A stretch of 64,000 nucleotides of DNA from Rutidosis leptorrhynchoides (Eukaryota > Streptophyta > Magnoliopsida > Asterales > Asteraceae): positions 545,688,501 to 545,752,500 of the forward strand of contig NC_092335.1 in NCBI RefSeq assembly GCF_046630445.1, in the 5' to 3' direction. Under the pieces are notes generated by a model. The model ran no database searches. It saw nothing but the letters and a program-made list of their open reading frames with translations, and had not been told where the DNA came from. Positions 12,989 to 25,009 of this stretch are shown here, one piece after another. Position numbers and translations under genes: made by a program. How positions within the stretch are numbered: the stretch's first letter is position 1; the number at the start of each line of letters is the position of its first letter.

Positions 12989-15900
12989 TTAAGCTGAGGT
13001 AGATGGAGGAGTCGGGAAAAGGTGAGGATACTTTTGCATCATTTTATCCTCTCGCTCCCAAGTAAACTCAGGTCCTCATTTGGCATTCCATCGTACTCGG
13101 ACGATCGAAATCTTGTTGCGTTTCAAAGTTTTGATCTCACGATCCATAATTTCAACAGGTTCTTCCACAAAGTGGAGTTTGTCGTCAATCGTAAGTTCCT
13201 CAAGTGGTATGATAAGTTCAGGTGCAGCAAGACACTTCTTCAAGTTCGACACGTGGAAGGTAGGATGTACTGAGCTCAATTGTGCTGGTAAATCCAAACG
13301 GTAAGCAACGGGTCCAACGCGTTCCAAGATTTCAAAAGGACCAAAGTATCGTGGGTTCAACTTTCCACGTTTTCCAAAACGAATCACACCTTTCCAAGGT
13401 GCAACCTTCAACATTACACGGTCACCAACGTTGAATTCAAAGTCTTTACGTTTACGGTCAGCATAACTCTTTTGGCGATCGCGGGCAGTCTTAAGTCTAG
13501 CTTGAATCTGAGCAATCTTCTCCGTTGTTTCATGGACTACCTCGGGTCCGGTGATTTTCTTTTCACCTACTTCGGCCCAACAAATAGGAGATCGGCACTT
13601 GTGGCCATACAATGCTTCAAAAGGTGCGGCATTAATGCTCGAGTGATAACTGTTGTTGTACGAGAATTCGGCTAATGGAAAATGCCTTTCCCAGGCCTTT
13701 CCAAAATCAATGACACATGCACGCAACATGTCTTCCAACGTCTGAATCGTTCGTTCACTTTGCCCGTCGGTCTGTGGGTGATAAGCAGTACTCATGTCGA
13801 GACGAGTTCCCATGGCTTCTTGCAAAGAATACCAAAATCTAGAAGAAAAACGGGGATCGCGATCTGAGATGATCGATAAAGGTACACCATGATGAGATAC
13901 AACCTCCTTGATGTATAATTGAGCAAGTCTTTCCATCGTATTTGTTTCCTTCATGGCCAAAAAGTGTGCAGATTTGGTAAGACGGTCAACGATAACCCAT
14001 ATGGTATCGTATCCGCCCACCGTCTTTGGTAGCTTGGTGATGAAATCCATTGTTATCCTTTCCCACTTCCATTGTGGGATTTCCGATTGCTGAAGTAGCC
14101 TAGAAGGTCTTTGATGTTCGGCCTTAACTTTCGAACAAGTTAAACACTTACCAACATAAGTTGCAACGTCTTTCTTAAGATTCGGCCACCAATACTGTTC
14201 TTTAAGGTCGTGGTACATTTTGCCCGCTCCGGGATGAATCGAATATCTCGATTTGTGTGCTTCATCAAGTATAAGGTTCCGTAGATCTCCATAAAGAGGT
14301 ACCCAAATTCTTCCGGCATAACATCGGAGTCCAGATTCCCTAACCTCGAATCGAGAGACAAGTATGTTCAAATGTTCATGAGTTATATTCTCCTTCTTGA
14401 GAGCCTCATCTTGGGCTACTCTGATCTGGCTGTTGAGGTTCGAATGAATGGTGATGTTCAGAGCCCTAACACGAAGAGGTGCCGTCCTCTCCTTTCGGCT
14501 TAAAGTGTCAGCTACAACATTGGCCTTGCCAGGATGATAGCGAAGTTCACAATCGTAGTCGTTCAGCATCTCAATCCATCGACGCTGTCTCATATTCAGT
14601 TGCTTCTGATCAAAGATGTGCTGGAGGCTCTTGTGGTCGGTGAAAATAGTGCTCTTAGTTCCATACAAATAGTGTCTCCACAATTTTAGCGTAAAGACAA
14701 CGGCTCCAAGTTCAAGATCGTGAGTAGTGTAGTTCCGCTCGTGAATCTTCAATTTTCGGGAGGCATAAGCGATAACCTTTGATCGTTGCATCAGTACACA
14801 ACCAAAATCACTCTTCGATGCATCACAATAAACGACGAAATCGTCACTGCCTTCGGGAAGTGATAGGATAGGTGCGGTGGTTAACTTCTTCTTCAAAGTT
14901 TGGAATGCTGATTCGTGTGCGGGTTCCCAAATGAACTTCTTGCCCTTGTGAGTCAGCGCGGTCAAAGGACGCGCGATCAGAGAAAATCCTTCAATAAACC
15001 TTCGGTAGTAACCGGCGAGACCTAGAAATTGGCTAATATGCATCGGAGTAGTGGGGGTTTCCCACTTACTGATAGCTTCAATCTTGGCGGGATCAACTTT
15101 GATACCCTGGTTGCTCACAAAATGACCCAGAAATTGGACTTCCTTCATCCAAAATTCACACTTGGAAAATTTCGCATACAGTTGCTCTTGCCTCAAGAGT
15201 TCAAGTACTAATCGGAGATGTTGCTCATGCCGTTCTTCGTTCTTAGAGTAGATGAGGATATCATCTATGAAGACGATAACAAACTTATCCAAGTACGGCT
15301 TGCAGACACGATTCATGAGATCCATGAACACGGCAGGTGCATTGGTTAAACCGAATGGCATCACGAGAAACTCATAATGACCATAATGGGTTCTGAATGC
15401 AGTTTTCATTACATCACTTTCTTTCACCCTCAACTGGTGATAACCGGATCGCAAATCGATCTTAGAGTAAACACTCGATCCTTGTAGTTGATCAAAAAGA
15501 TCATCAATACGGAGCAGAGGATACCGATTCTTGATTGTCTATTTGTTAAGTTCACGGTAGTCGATACACATACGGAAGAATATATCCTTCTTCTTTACAA
15601 ACAACACAGGTGCGCCCCAAGGCGAGAAACTTGGTTGGATAAACCCTCGGTCAAGTAGTTCTTGTAGTTGGCTCTGTAATTCTTGCATTTCGGAAGGTGC
15701 GAGTCTATACGGTGTGCGAGCTACTGGTGCAGCTCCTGGCACTAAGTCGATCTGAAACTCTACTGCTCTTGGCGGCGGTAATCCGGGCAATTCCTCAGGG
15801 AAGACATCAGAAAATTAGTTCACAATTCGAACATCGTTCACGCTCTTCACCTCAGTTTCTACCGTTTTCACATGCGCTAGCACGGCAAGACGTCCCTTCT

Positions 15901-17425
15901 TCATAATCTTTTGCGCTTTCACGCAACTAATGAGGTTCAGCTTCGAGGTACATCTCTCTCCGTAGATGATCAGTGGCTCACCGTCTCCATGTGGTATTCG
16001 AAGAGCTTTATCTCCACAGATAATATCGGCCCTTACTCTAGTCAACCAATCCATACCGACGATCACGTCAAAACTTCCCAATTTGATGGGTATCAAATCA
16101 ATTTCGAAATCTGCACCAGCTATGTTGATAATAGTTCCTCGACTAATATGGTCAACTTTCTCAAGTTTTCCGTTGGCGACCTCAACAAGCATACTCTCTT
16201 TTAACGGAACTAACGACCAATTAATCTTATCGCAAAAATGTCTACATACATAACTTCTATTGGCACCAGTATCAAATAGGACGGAAGCTAAAAGATTGTT
16301 GATAGTGAATATACCTGTCACCAAGTCGGGGTTTTCTCGGGCGTCCCTTGCATTAACGTTGAAAGCTCTACCACGGGGTGGTCCGCCATCTTTTCGCTTG
16401 TTTGGACACGCATTTCCGAAATGGCCAGTCTGTTCGTATTCGTAGCACTTTTTCGGTCCATTGGTGTTCGGCTTCCCATTCAAAGTGGTGACCTTGTAGT
16501 CCTTCCCGATATGCCCAGTCCGTTGGCACTTTTCACAAACAACATTGCAATACCCAGTATGGTACTTGTAGCACCGCTTGCATTGTGGTAAGGTTCCCTT
16601 GTAGTTCGGGTTTGAGTTGGTGTTCGGATTGGGGTTTCCACCGTTGTTGTTTTCTCTGAAACCCTCATGTCGTTTCACCGGGTTTTGATCATAGGTCCGT
16701 CCCCTGTTGTTATCCCATTTGCGCTTCTCACTAGTACCCGCTTCAGACTTAGTTTTCTCCGGTTCATCGATGGTTATTTGATTCATTAAAGTATGTGCCA
16801 TGCGCATCGCTTCCGGGACATTTGGTGGCTTGGACGAGGTGACGTTTCCTTTAATGCTCTTAGGAAGTCCCCATAAGTACCTTTCCATTCGCTTGAATTC
16901 CTGGGTGACCATTGTCGGACACATCAGGGCTAATTCCAAAAATCTCCTGTTGTAACCATCAAGGTCGTTCCCAATGGGCTTTAACTGCATGAACTCCATT
17001 TCCATCTTTTGTATCTCGGTTCTCGGACAATACTCCTCAATCATGGCACACTTAAATTCTTCCCATGGCGTAGCATATGCCTCATCAATGCCTTGTGCCT
17101 GTGCCATTGTGTTCCACCACGTGAGCGCGCCGTCAGATAGCGTTCAAGAAGAAAATTTGGTTTTGCTGTCCTCCGAACAGTTGCTAACTCGGAATACAGA
17201 TTCAAGTTTTTCAAACCATCTAGTGAGACCAACCGGCCCCTCTGTTCCACTAAAGTTATGTAGTTTACAGCTTTAGAACTCTTTGTACGTACACCCATTA
17301 CGAACGGGCTGAATAACCGGTGGCAGTGGAGCTTGGGGTTGCATTTCCGCAATGGCTGCGGCTACCCTTTCGGCAATCATCTCTTCGATTTGGGCGGTGG
17401 TAGGTGTTGATCGTCCGTTGGCCAT
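12989..17425 (-). pseudogene. Element 1 gag-pol polyprotein with five nonsense codons
   Basis: One reading frame of 1,479 codons runs from ATG at 17425 to TAA at 12989-12991 with no frameshift. It is interrupted by stops at 17273-17275, 17144-17146, 15815-15817, 15539-15541 and 13076-13078. Order: gag (LTWWN, EEYCPRTE), two Cys/His knuckles (the second degraded, CYEYEQTGHF, having lost a Cys), protease (FDTGANRSYV), reverse transcriptase ([11 protein letters not shown]), RNase H ([14 protein letters not shown]), integrase (HHCC zinc site, then D-D-E with SDRD and [10 protein letters not shown]) and a chromodomain-like C-terminus. The last stop removes most of the C-terminal aromatic end. The protein is close kin of the Element 2/3 polyprotein. 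It cannot be made intact. Confidence 0.93.
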
Positions 17426-17707
17426 GATGTTCTAAACAAAATTTTTGACTCAAGTCAAAATCCAGTATTCAAATAGTAATAATACAGTATATAGTAACCA
17501 ACATGAAATCAAAACATCACATGTTATTAAACAATGCATCTAGGTACAAATACCACAGAATCATCGTACAGTAATGTAAATAGAACATCGTGCAAGAATT
17601 AAATAACGCAAAGTTCCATTCATTAATAATAATAAGTTGCATACATCTGTATAAGTTCGTACAATACATAAGTGAAACATAACTACAGCTAGATTACATA
17701 ATGAAAT
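17426..17707 (-). other. Element 1 leader between extra ORF and gag
   Basis: Noncoding spacer of 282 bp between the extra ORF stop and the gag ATG. Unlike Elements 2, 3 and 4 it shows no copy of the polypurine/LTR-junction sequence. Confidence 0.6.
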
Positions 17708-18583
17708 CTAAATACAAAAGTCATACGGTGAAGGTGGGTGTAGGATGTCCATAACATGGGACATCTGGTCCTCTAGCTCAGCTACCCGAGCACGGAGGGT
17801 TTCCACCTCCCTTGTCAATTCCTCGACAGTGGAAGCTGGTGGGGCGGGTGGTGCTGGTGGTGCAGGTGGTGCCGGTGGTGCAGAGGGTCCAGCTCCAGAC
17901 GTAGAGGCTGCAAGGCGGTAACGCTTACAGATGAAGGGATCCGCAGGGTACGGCATAAGCCGCTTACGGGCAGTAACCCTACGACGCCGACCAAATGCGT
18001 CAGTGAATGCTCGGCCTCCGTTGATCCCCGGAATAATGGTACCATCGAAGCGATACCGCTTCTTCGGCGGGGTGGAGGGTGGCTGTACAGGTGCGTCAGG
18101 GTCCTCCTCGTCGGAGTCATCGTCACTCGAGTCGTCTGTGGATGAGTCATCGGATGAAGAATCAGCGGATGATGGGTCGTCCGAATCATGTGGTGGTGAC
18201 TGCACGGGCGGCCCTCCTTGGGCGGCTATCATCTGTCGGTAACGGGCGGGTCCGATCGGAACGAGACGTCCATCAGGGGCGCGTCGGTACCAATGGAGAT
18301 ACCGGTTACGGAATGGACCTTCCCCGAATTCTGCGGGAATCACAATCTCACCGGAGCGGGGCTGTGACACCGAGGGTCCGGGGGCAGATGGAGCTGGAAT
18401 CTCCGGAGGGTCCTGGGTTCCGTTAGAAGTAACCACTGGGGCAGGCGCATGGCTGCTAGCTCTGGAAGATGAAGCGCTGGGGTCACTCGTGGGTAGCGGG
18501 ATCGGTGTGTCGGCAGCAGCAGCAGGTGGCGTGGCTGACAAGTCTGAACTGCCCAAAATGATAGCAGGTGGAGTATCCGACAT
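17708..18583 (-). CDS. Extra ORF of Element 1: Ser/Asp/Pro-rich protein with C-terminal coiled coil
   Basis: A 291-aa intact frame from ATG at 18583 (MSDTPPAIIL); an in-frame upstream ATG at 18715 is less likely because its leader is unrelated in character. It lies between the primer binding site and gag, in the same sense. Residues 1-90 are low-complexity Ser/Ala/Pro. A conserved-looking core follows (FRNRYLHWYRRAPDGRLVP), then a Ser/Asp/Glu tract, a basic patch (FGRRRRVTARKR), a PPAPPAP repeat and a heptad coiled coil (LTREVETLRARVAELEDQM). I recognise no known family. The coiled coil with LRARV-LE spacing also ends the extra ORF of Element 4. It might be a nucleic-acid-binding or multimerising accessory protein, but that is inference. 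It is locally more GC-rich than its surroundings. Confidence 0.7.
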   Translation of the reverse strand: MSDTPPAIILGSSDLSATPPAAAADTPIPLPTSDPSASSSRASSHAPAPVVTSNGTQDPPEIPAPSAPGPSVSQPRSGEIVIPAEFGEGPFRNRYLHWYRRAPDGRLVPIGPARYRQMIAAQGGPPVQSPPHDSDDPSSADSSSDDSSTDDSSDDDSDEEDPDAPVQPPSTPPKKRYRFDGTIIPGINGGRAFTDAFGRRRRVTARKRLMPYPADPFICKRYRLAASTSGAGPSAPPAPPAPPAPPAPPASTVEELTREVETLRARVAELEDQMSHVMDILHPPSPYDFCI

Positions 18584-18908
18584 CTGAACAAGGAAAAATA
18601 AAATTTTCCATGTCAGTAAGTCATAAAGCAAACACGTATTAGGCCAACAGTTTAAATCATGTATAACAATAAGTAGCATGGTAATAATAACGAATCGTAC
18701 AGAAGTAGCATGCAATCAAAAGCAAGTAATATCATACAGTAGTGAAATCATGTAGTAGCATACGGCATATAGCAGTAACAGTAAGTAGCAGCATGCAGTA
18801 AGTTCATCGGAAACAAGTAAACTAGCAAGTTGTAGATTAGTCCTATTAGTGAATCCTACTCGGGTCGGTCTTAGACTCACTAATGCAACCTAATTCCCTA
18901 CAACCAAT
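18584..18908 (-). other. Element 1 5' untranslated leader
   Basis: Noncoding sequence between the primer binding site and the extra ORF. Repeated GTAGCA/AGTAGC motifs occur at 18670-18800. No gene seen. Confidence 0.6.
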
Positions 18909-18920
18909 GCTCTGATACCA
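18909..18920 (-). other. Element 1 primer binding site (initiator Met tRNA)
   Basis: The minus strand reads TGGTATCAGAGC, complementary to the 3' end of plant initiator-Met tRNA, two bases inside the LTR that starts at 18923. This fixes the orientation of Element 1 and marks where minus-strand DNA synthesis begins. Confidence 0.93.
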
Positions 18921-19766
18921 AATGTGATGCCCCGTACAAAACCATCGTGTACGAATCATCAACAACAGGATCATTACAAGGTCAAACACTATATGCTATT
19001 TCAAAATACGTTTGCATTCATGATAAAAGGTGACGTCATAACGAACGTCAAGTGTTTTACAACCAAAGTATGCTTCTATGAACGGAAGCAAAGATAATAG
19101 TACGTGACCCTTAGGTCGTTACAAATCATAGTTCAAAAGTATTAAAGTTTGAATGCAAGATAAAGTAGTTCATGCGGTAATAACACTAGAGCAGCGGGTG
19201 TCTACGGCAAGACTAGTACACAGCGGAAGCAGCTAACCTTAAGCACCTGAGAAAAACATGCTTAAAAACGTCAACACAAAGGTTGGTAAGCTATAGTTTA
19301 AGTATAACAGTATGTAAGGTAGGCCACGAGATTTCAGTGCTACAAAGAGCGTTTCAAAACAGTAAGATAAAGTATATGTTAACCGTGGGCACTTGGTAAC
19401 TAACTTAACGTTTATACCCCCTGAAAGTACACTTGGCAAGTGCGTATGTTTACGAAGTATTAAACACCCATTAAATGCTAGCGCTACTAGCCCGAGTGGG
19501 GATGTCAAACCCTATGGATCCATATCTAAGATTCGCGTTCACCGGTTCAAAAACCAATGACTAAACATTACCGAGCTAAAGGGAATGTTTATGCTGTTGT
19601 ATAACCCACACATATAAAGTTTAAGTACTCGTGCCTAGTATGTAAAATGTAAAATGCGCATGTATTCTCAGTTCCCAAAATAGTTAAAGTAAAAAGGGAA
19701 TGCTATAACTCACAATGATAAAGTAGCGGTAAAGTATGACTCGGGAAATAAGCAAGTATGTAGGTT

Positions 19767-19771
19767 GTCCA
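19767..19771. repeat. Target-site duplication of Element 2, left copy (GTCCA)
   Basis: GTCCA just before TGTAGTGACC; the second copy is at 35318-35322, directly after TTTCA. Confidence 0.95.
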
Positions 19772-22700
19772 TGTAGTGACCCGAAATTTTCCATGTTTAT
19801 ATATATTAATTGAGATTGATATTTACATGATTAAATGTTTCCAACATGTTAAGCAATCAAACTTGTTAAGACATGATTAATTGAAATATGTTTCATATAG
19901 ACAATTGACTACCCAAGTTGACCGGTGATTCACGAACGTTAAAACTTGTAAAAACTATATGATGACATATATATGGATATATATATAGTTAAAATGATAC
20001 TATGATAAGTAAACATATCATTAAGTATATTAACAATGAACTACATATGTAAAAACAAGACTACTAACTTAATGATTTTTAAACGAGACATATATGTAAC
20101 GATTATCGTTGTAAAGACATTTAATGTATATATATCATATTAAGAGATATTCATACATGATAATATCATGATAATATAATAATTTAAAATCTCATTTGAT
20201 ATTATAAACATTGGGTTAACAACATTTAACAAGATCGTTAACCTAAAGGTTTCAAAACAACACTTACATGTAACGACTAACGATGACTTAACGACTCAGT
20301 TAAAATGTATATACATGTAGTGTTTTAATATGTATTTATACACTTTTGAAAGACTTCAATACACTTATCAAAATACTTCTACTTAACAAAAATGCTTACA
20401 ATTACATCCTCGTTCAGTTTCATCAACAATTCTACTCGTATGCACCCGTATTCGTACTCGTACAATACACAGCTTTTAGATGTATGTACTATTGGTATAT
20501 ACACTCCAATGATCAGCTCTTAGCAGCCCATGTGAGTCACCTAACACATGTGGGAACCATCATTTAGAAACTAGCATGAAATATCTCATAAAATTACAAA
20601 AATATGAGTAATCATTCATGACTTATTTACATGAAAACAAAATTACATATCCTTTATATCTAATCCATACACCAACGACCAAAAACACCTACAAACACTT
20701 TCATTCTTCAATTTTCTTCATCTAATTGATCTCTCTCAAGTTCTATCTTCAAGTTCTAAGTGTTCTTCATATATTCTACAAGTTCTAGTTACATAAAATC
20801 AAGAATACTTTCAAGTTTGCTAGCTCACTTCCAATCTTGTAAGGTGATCATCCAACCTCAAGAAATCTTTGTTTCTTACAGTAGGTTATCATTCTAATAC
20901 AAGGTAATAATCATATTCAAACTTTGGTTCAATTTCTATAACTATAACAATCTTATTTCAAGTGATGATCTTACTTGAACTTGTTTTCGTGTCATGATTC
21001 TGCTTCAAGAACTTCGAGCCATCCAAGGATCCGTTGAAGCTAGATCCATTTTTCTCTTTTCCAGTAGGTTTATCTAAGGAACTTAAGGTAGTAATGATAT
21101 TCATAACATCATTCGATTCATACATATAAAGCTATCTTATTCGAAGGTTTAAACTTGTAATCACTAGAACATAGTTTAGTTAATTCTAAACTTGTTCGCA
21201 AACAAAAGTTAATCCTTCTAACTTGACTTTTAAAATCAACTAAACACATGTTCTATATCTATATGATATGCTAACTTAATGATTTAAAACCTGGAAACAC
21301 GAAAAACACCGTAAAACCGGATTTACGCCGTCGTAGTAACACCGCGGGATTTTTTGGGTTAGTTAATTAAAAACTATGATAAACTTTGATTTAAAAGTTG
21401 TTATTCTGAGAAAATTATTTTTATTATGAACATGAAACTATATCCAAAAATTATGGTTAAACTCAAAGTGGAAGTATGTTTTCTAAAATGGTTATCTAGA
21501 CGTCGTTCTTTCGACTGAAATGACTACCTTTACAAAAATGACTTGTAACTTATTTTTCCGACTATAAACCTATACTTTTTCTGTTTAGATTCATAAAATA
21601 GAGTTCAATATGAAACCATAGAAATTTTATTCACTCAAAACGGATTTAAAATGAAGAAGTTATGGGTAAAACAAGATTGGATAATTTTTCTCATTTTAGC
21701 TACGTGAAAATTGGTAACAAATCTATTCCAACCATAACTTAATCAACTTGTATTGTATATTATGTAATCTTGAGATACCATAGACACGTATACAATGTTT
21801 CGACCTATCATGTCGACACATCTATATATATTTCGGAACAACCATAGACACTCTATATGTGAATGTTGGAGTTAGCTATATAGGGTTGAGGTTGATTCCA
21901 AAATATATATAGTTTGAGTTGTGATCAATACTGAGATACGTATACACTGGGTCGTGGATTGATTCAAGATAATATTTATCGATTTATTTCTGTACATCTA
22001 ACTGTGGACAACTAGTTGTAGGTTACTAACGAGGACAGCTGACTTAATAAACTTAAAACATCAAAATATATTAAAAGTGTTGTAAATATATTTTGAACAT
22101 ACTTTGATATATATGTATATATTGTTATAGGTTCGTGAATCAACCAGTGGCCAAGTCTTACTTCCCGACGAAGTAAAAATCTGTGAAAGTGAGTTATAGT
22201 CCCACTTTTAAAATCTAATATTTTTGGGATGAGAATACATGCAGGTTTTATAAATGATTTACAAAATAGACACAAGTACGTGAAACTACATTCTATGGTT
22301 GAATTATCGAAATCGAATATGCCCCTTTTTATTAAGTCTGGTAATCTAAGAATTAGGGAACAGACACCCTAATTGACGCGAATCCTAAAGATAGATCTAT
22401 TGGGCCTAACAAACCCCATCCAAAGTACCGGATGCTTTAGTACTTCGAAATTTATATCATATCCGAAGGGTGTCCCGGAATGATGGGGATATTCTTATAT
22501 ATGCATCTTGTTAATGTCGGTTACCAGGTGTTCACTATATGAATGATTATTTATCTCTATGTATGGGATGTGTATTGAAATATGAAATCTTGTGGTCTAT
22601 TGTTACGATTTGATATATATAGGTTAAACCTATAACTCACCAACATTTTTGTTGACGTTTTAAGCATGTTTATTCTCAGGTGATTATTAAGAGCTTCCGC

Positions 22701-23022
22701 TGTCGCATACTTAAATAAGGACAAGATTTGGAGTCCATGCTTGTATGATATTGTGTAAAAACTGCATTCAAAAACTTATTTTGTTGTAACATATTTGTAT
22801 TGTAAACCATTATGTAATGGTCGTGTGTAAACAGGATATTTTAGATTATCATTATTTGATAATCTACGTAAAGCTTTTTAAACCTTTATTGATGAAATAA
22901 AGGTTATGGTTTGTTTTAAAAATGAATGCAGTCTTTGAAAAACGTCTCATATAGAGGTCAAAACCTCGCAACGAAATCAATTAATATGGAACGTTTTTAA
23001 TCAATAAGAACGGGACATTTCA
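19772..23022 (+). mobile_element. Element 2 5' LTR
   Basis: 3,251 bp, TGTAGTGACC to TTTCA. Contains no credible gene. An 87-codon frame on the opposite strand (22012-22275) is conserved in all copies of this LTR only because the LTRs are near identical. The LTR should hold promoter and polyadenylation signals, but I cannot place them with confidence. Confidence 0.93.
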
Positions 23023-23024
23023 GT

Positions 23025-23036
23025 TGGTATCCGAGC
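23025..23036 (+). other. Element 2 primer binding site
   Basis: TGGTATCCGAGC two bases after the 5' LTR. It differs from the usual initiator-Met complement (TGGTATCAGAGC) by A to C at position 8, while Element 3 has the perfect form. This may be a decay mutation. Confidence 0.88.
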
Positions 23037-23231
23037 GTTGGTCTTAGAGAACCAGAATTTTGCATTAGTGTGTCTTATCGAGTTTGTTAGGATGCATTAG
23101 TGAGTCTGGACTTCGACCGTGTTTACTTGAAAAATGATTGCTTAACAAATTTTGTTGGAAACTATATAGTTTTAACATGTGAATATTATGTGATATATTA
23201 ATCTCTTAACGCGTTTGATATTATGTGATAG

Positions 23232-23807
23232 ATGTCTACCTCTAGAAAAAGTCCCATTGACTCACCTAATAATAATGAAGAGTTAAATGTAAATTGGAAT
23301 GATTCGTGGACTGATTCACAAGTTCCCGAAGAGGAACCGGAAGAAGAGTCGGAACCGGAAGAAGAATTGGAACCGGAAGAAGAATCGGAACCGGATGAAG
23401 AAATAGAACCGGTGGGGGAAATAATAAAACGGTTAAGTAAAAGAAAATCCTCAACCAACCGACCAAGGTTAATTATGGTCAATGGTGTTTCCGCCAAGGA
23501 AGCAAAATATTGGGAGGATTACCAATTCTCCGATGAATCGGATTCCGACTAGAATTCCGATGATGTTATAGAAATTACTCCAACTGAATTTAAAAAGGCA
23601 AAAGAAAATAATAAGGGAAAGGGCATAAAAATAGAGAAATCTAATTCCAACCCCGATGAACTTTAAATGTATCGTCAACCCCCGAAGTCCTTAAGTTGTA
23701 ACAATGACCCGGGAACCTCTAAACCACCAGGTTTTTCTAAACCAGTGTGGAAAACGACGGCTCGTATTAGGGGAACATCATATATCCCTAGAAACTTGGC
23801 AAAATGA
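23232..23807 (+). pseudogene. Acidic Glu/Pro-rich extra ORF of Element 2, two nonsense codons
   Basis: A 191-codon frame from ATG at 23232 to TGA at 23805-23807. It is interrupted by TAG at 23550-23552 (Element 3 has a Glu codon there) and TAA at 23664-23666 (a Tyr codon in Element 3). Residues 30-60 are a repeat of EPEEES/EPDEE units and residues 70-85 are basic. After a conserved-looking block (RLIMVNGVSAKEAKYWEDYQF) comes an acidic Asp/Ser stretch, with a Pro-rich end (PGFSKPVWK) and a basic tail. Element 3 has the same length and frame with stops at two other sites, so the ancestor was intact. I do not recognise the family. An overlapping frame at 23704-23946 is a shadow. Confidence 0.72.
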
Positions 23808-23984
23808 ACCAAAACCGAAGAAGAAGAAACAAGCGAGTCGGAATAAGATAGTTGTATTCGTGTGGTGTAATATATGTAATATAGTGTGCTTATGCTTTAT
23901 GAGATATGTAAAAATTGCTTGTATTAATAAGTATTTTTTTTTATGAATCTAACTCTTGTCTATTTTACAGTATAAAAACACAAA

Positions 23985-24668
23985 ATGGATAGACAACCCA
24001 ATATTTTAAGAGACCTACCCGGAGACATGATTGATGAAATCTTGTCTAGAGTCGGTCAGAATTCTTCGGCACAACTATTTAAGACGAGATCAGTTTGTAA
24101 GACATTCGAAGAACGTTCCAAGAATGCCTTGGTTTATAAAAGGCTTTCGTTCGAAAGATGGGGGATATCACATTGGGAAATCCATAAGTTACGATGTGTT
24201 TACTTTGACGCATATATTGCGGGGAACCCAAATGCTATTTTACGCAATGGGTTAAGAAATTATTTTGACTCAATATATCCGAATATTGGACTTCGTGATT
24301 TAGAAAAAGTGGCTAACATGCAACATAAAGAAGCATGTTATGCTTACGGATTAGTAATGTTTGCTTCTCACCAAAGTGAGAACAAGAACATCGGGCTACA
24401 ACTATTAAACAAAACGTTCCCACAAGTGACGGAGTCGGTAATTGGGGTAAGAAATGAGGTTTTTAGATTGTTACGGGACTGTTGGACATTACGTAACCCT
24501 CGTCCCTTTGATGACGTTACAACACGCTGTCTTATCAACGGCCATAACGGTTATGTTCCACAAGATCAAGGATAGGAAGTAATCCTAGTAAAACCAGAAT
24601 GCATGACTTGTTTCTGGACGTATGAATTACGTATCTTTATTGCCTTTGCTGAACGACTTGTGTACTAG
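23985..24668 (+). pseudogene. F-box protein (At2g35280-like) gene carried by Element 2, one nonsense codon
   Basis: A frame of 227 codons starts at ATG 23985. A TAG at 24573-24575 replaces the Trp codon seen in Element 3 and stops it after 196 residues; the remaining frame stays open to 24666-24668. Residues 8-50 are an F-box (LRDLPGDMIDEILSRVG, then SVCKTFEERSK and LVYKRLSF), the domain that binds SKP1 in SCF ubiquitin ligases. The following region (GNPNAILRNGLRNYF, then HKEACYAYGLVMFA and GLQLLNK) has the Sel1/TPR-like pattern of plant At2g35280-like F-box proteins. The gene has no introns and lies between the acidic ORF and gag in the same sense. The truncated protein would keep the F-box. 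Family recognition is from memory of the pattern and is fairly firm. Confidence 0.82.
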
Positions 24669-24856
24669 CTAGAATTATCTTCACAACCATCTTGTATCAA
24701 ATTTATTGTGTGCTATATTTCATGCTATATGTAAAATAAGCGGTATTGTAAGTTTGTAAAATATTGTGTAAAAGTTTGAACGCGAAATATTATTATAATC
24801 AGTTTTTCATATGGAATTGTAGTAGTTGAATTGTATATTAGCTACTAAGTATGAAC

Positions 24857-24872
24857 TTAACGGGTAGGTACT
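24857..24872 (+). promoter_or_regulatory. Internal copy of the polypurine/LTR-junction sequence
   Basis: TTAACGGGTAGGTACT, 16 of 16 identical to the sequence at 32047-32062 where the 3' polypurine tract meets the LTR. It sits between the F-box ORF and gag. Element 3 has the same copy (60358-60373) and Element 4 a one-mismatch copy (49037-49052). It could be a second plus-strand priming site or the scar of an old recombination. Confidence 0.6.
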
Positions 24873-25009
24873 ACCCAAATTTAAACTTATAAAATGCTAA
24901 TATTAAGAAAAAGCTTTTATAAATGAGTTCATATTATGCTACGAAATACTATTAACTACTCTTAATATTCTGTATGATTAACTTGTTCCATTTGACTATT
25001 TTGAAGGAA

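Noticed and set aside
17815-18591. His/Thr-rich and Ser-rich frames overlapping the Element 1 extra ORF
   Set aside because: Shadows of the GC-rich extra ORF in other frames and on the other strand.
20346-20567. 73-77 aa frames inside Element 2/3 LTRs (also 32640 and 54808)
   Set aside because: LTR-internal frames without motif or codon pattern, shared only through LTR identity.
22012-22275. 87-aa frame antisense to the Element 2/3 LTR, seen again at 34306, 53112 and 62953
   Set aside because: Conserved only because the LTR copies are nearly identical; the older copy at 8007-8276 has lost the frame, and no motif is visible.
23704-23946. 80-aa frame (and 89-aa frame at 61255-61524) as a separate gene
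   Set aside because: It overlaps the longer acidic ORF in another frame; the acidic frame has matching end points in both copies while this one has a different C-terminus.
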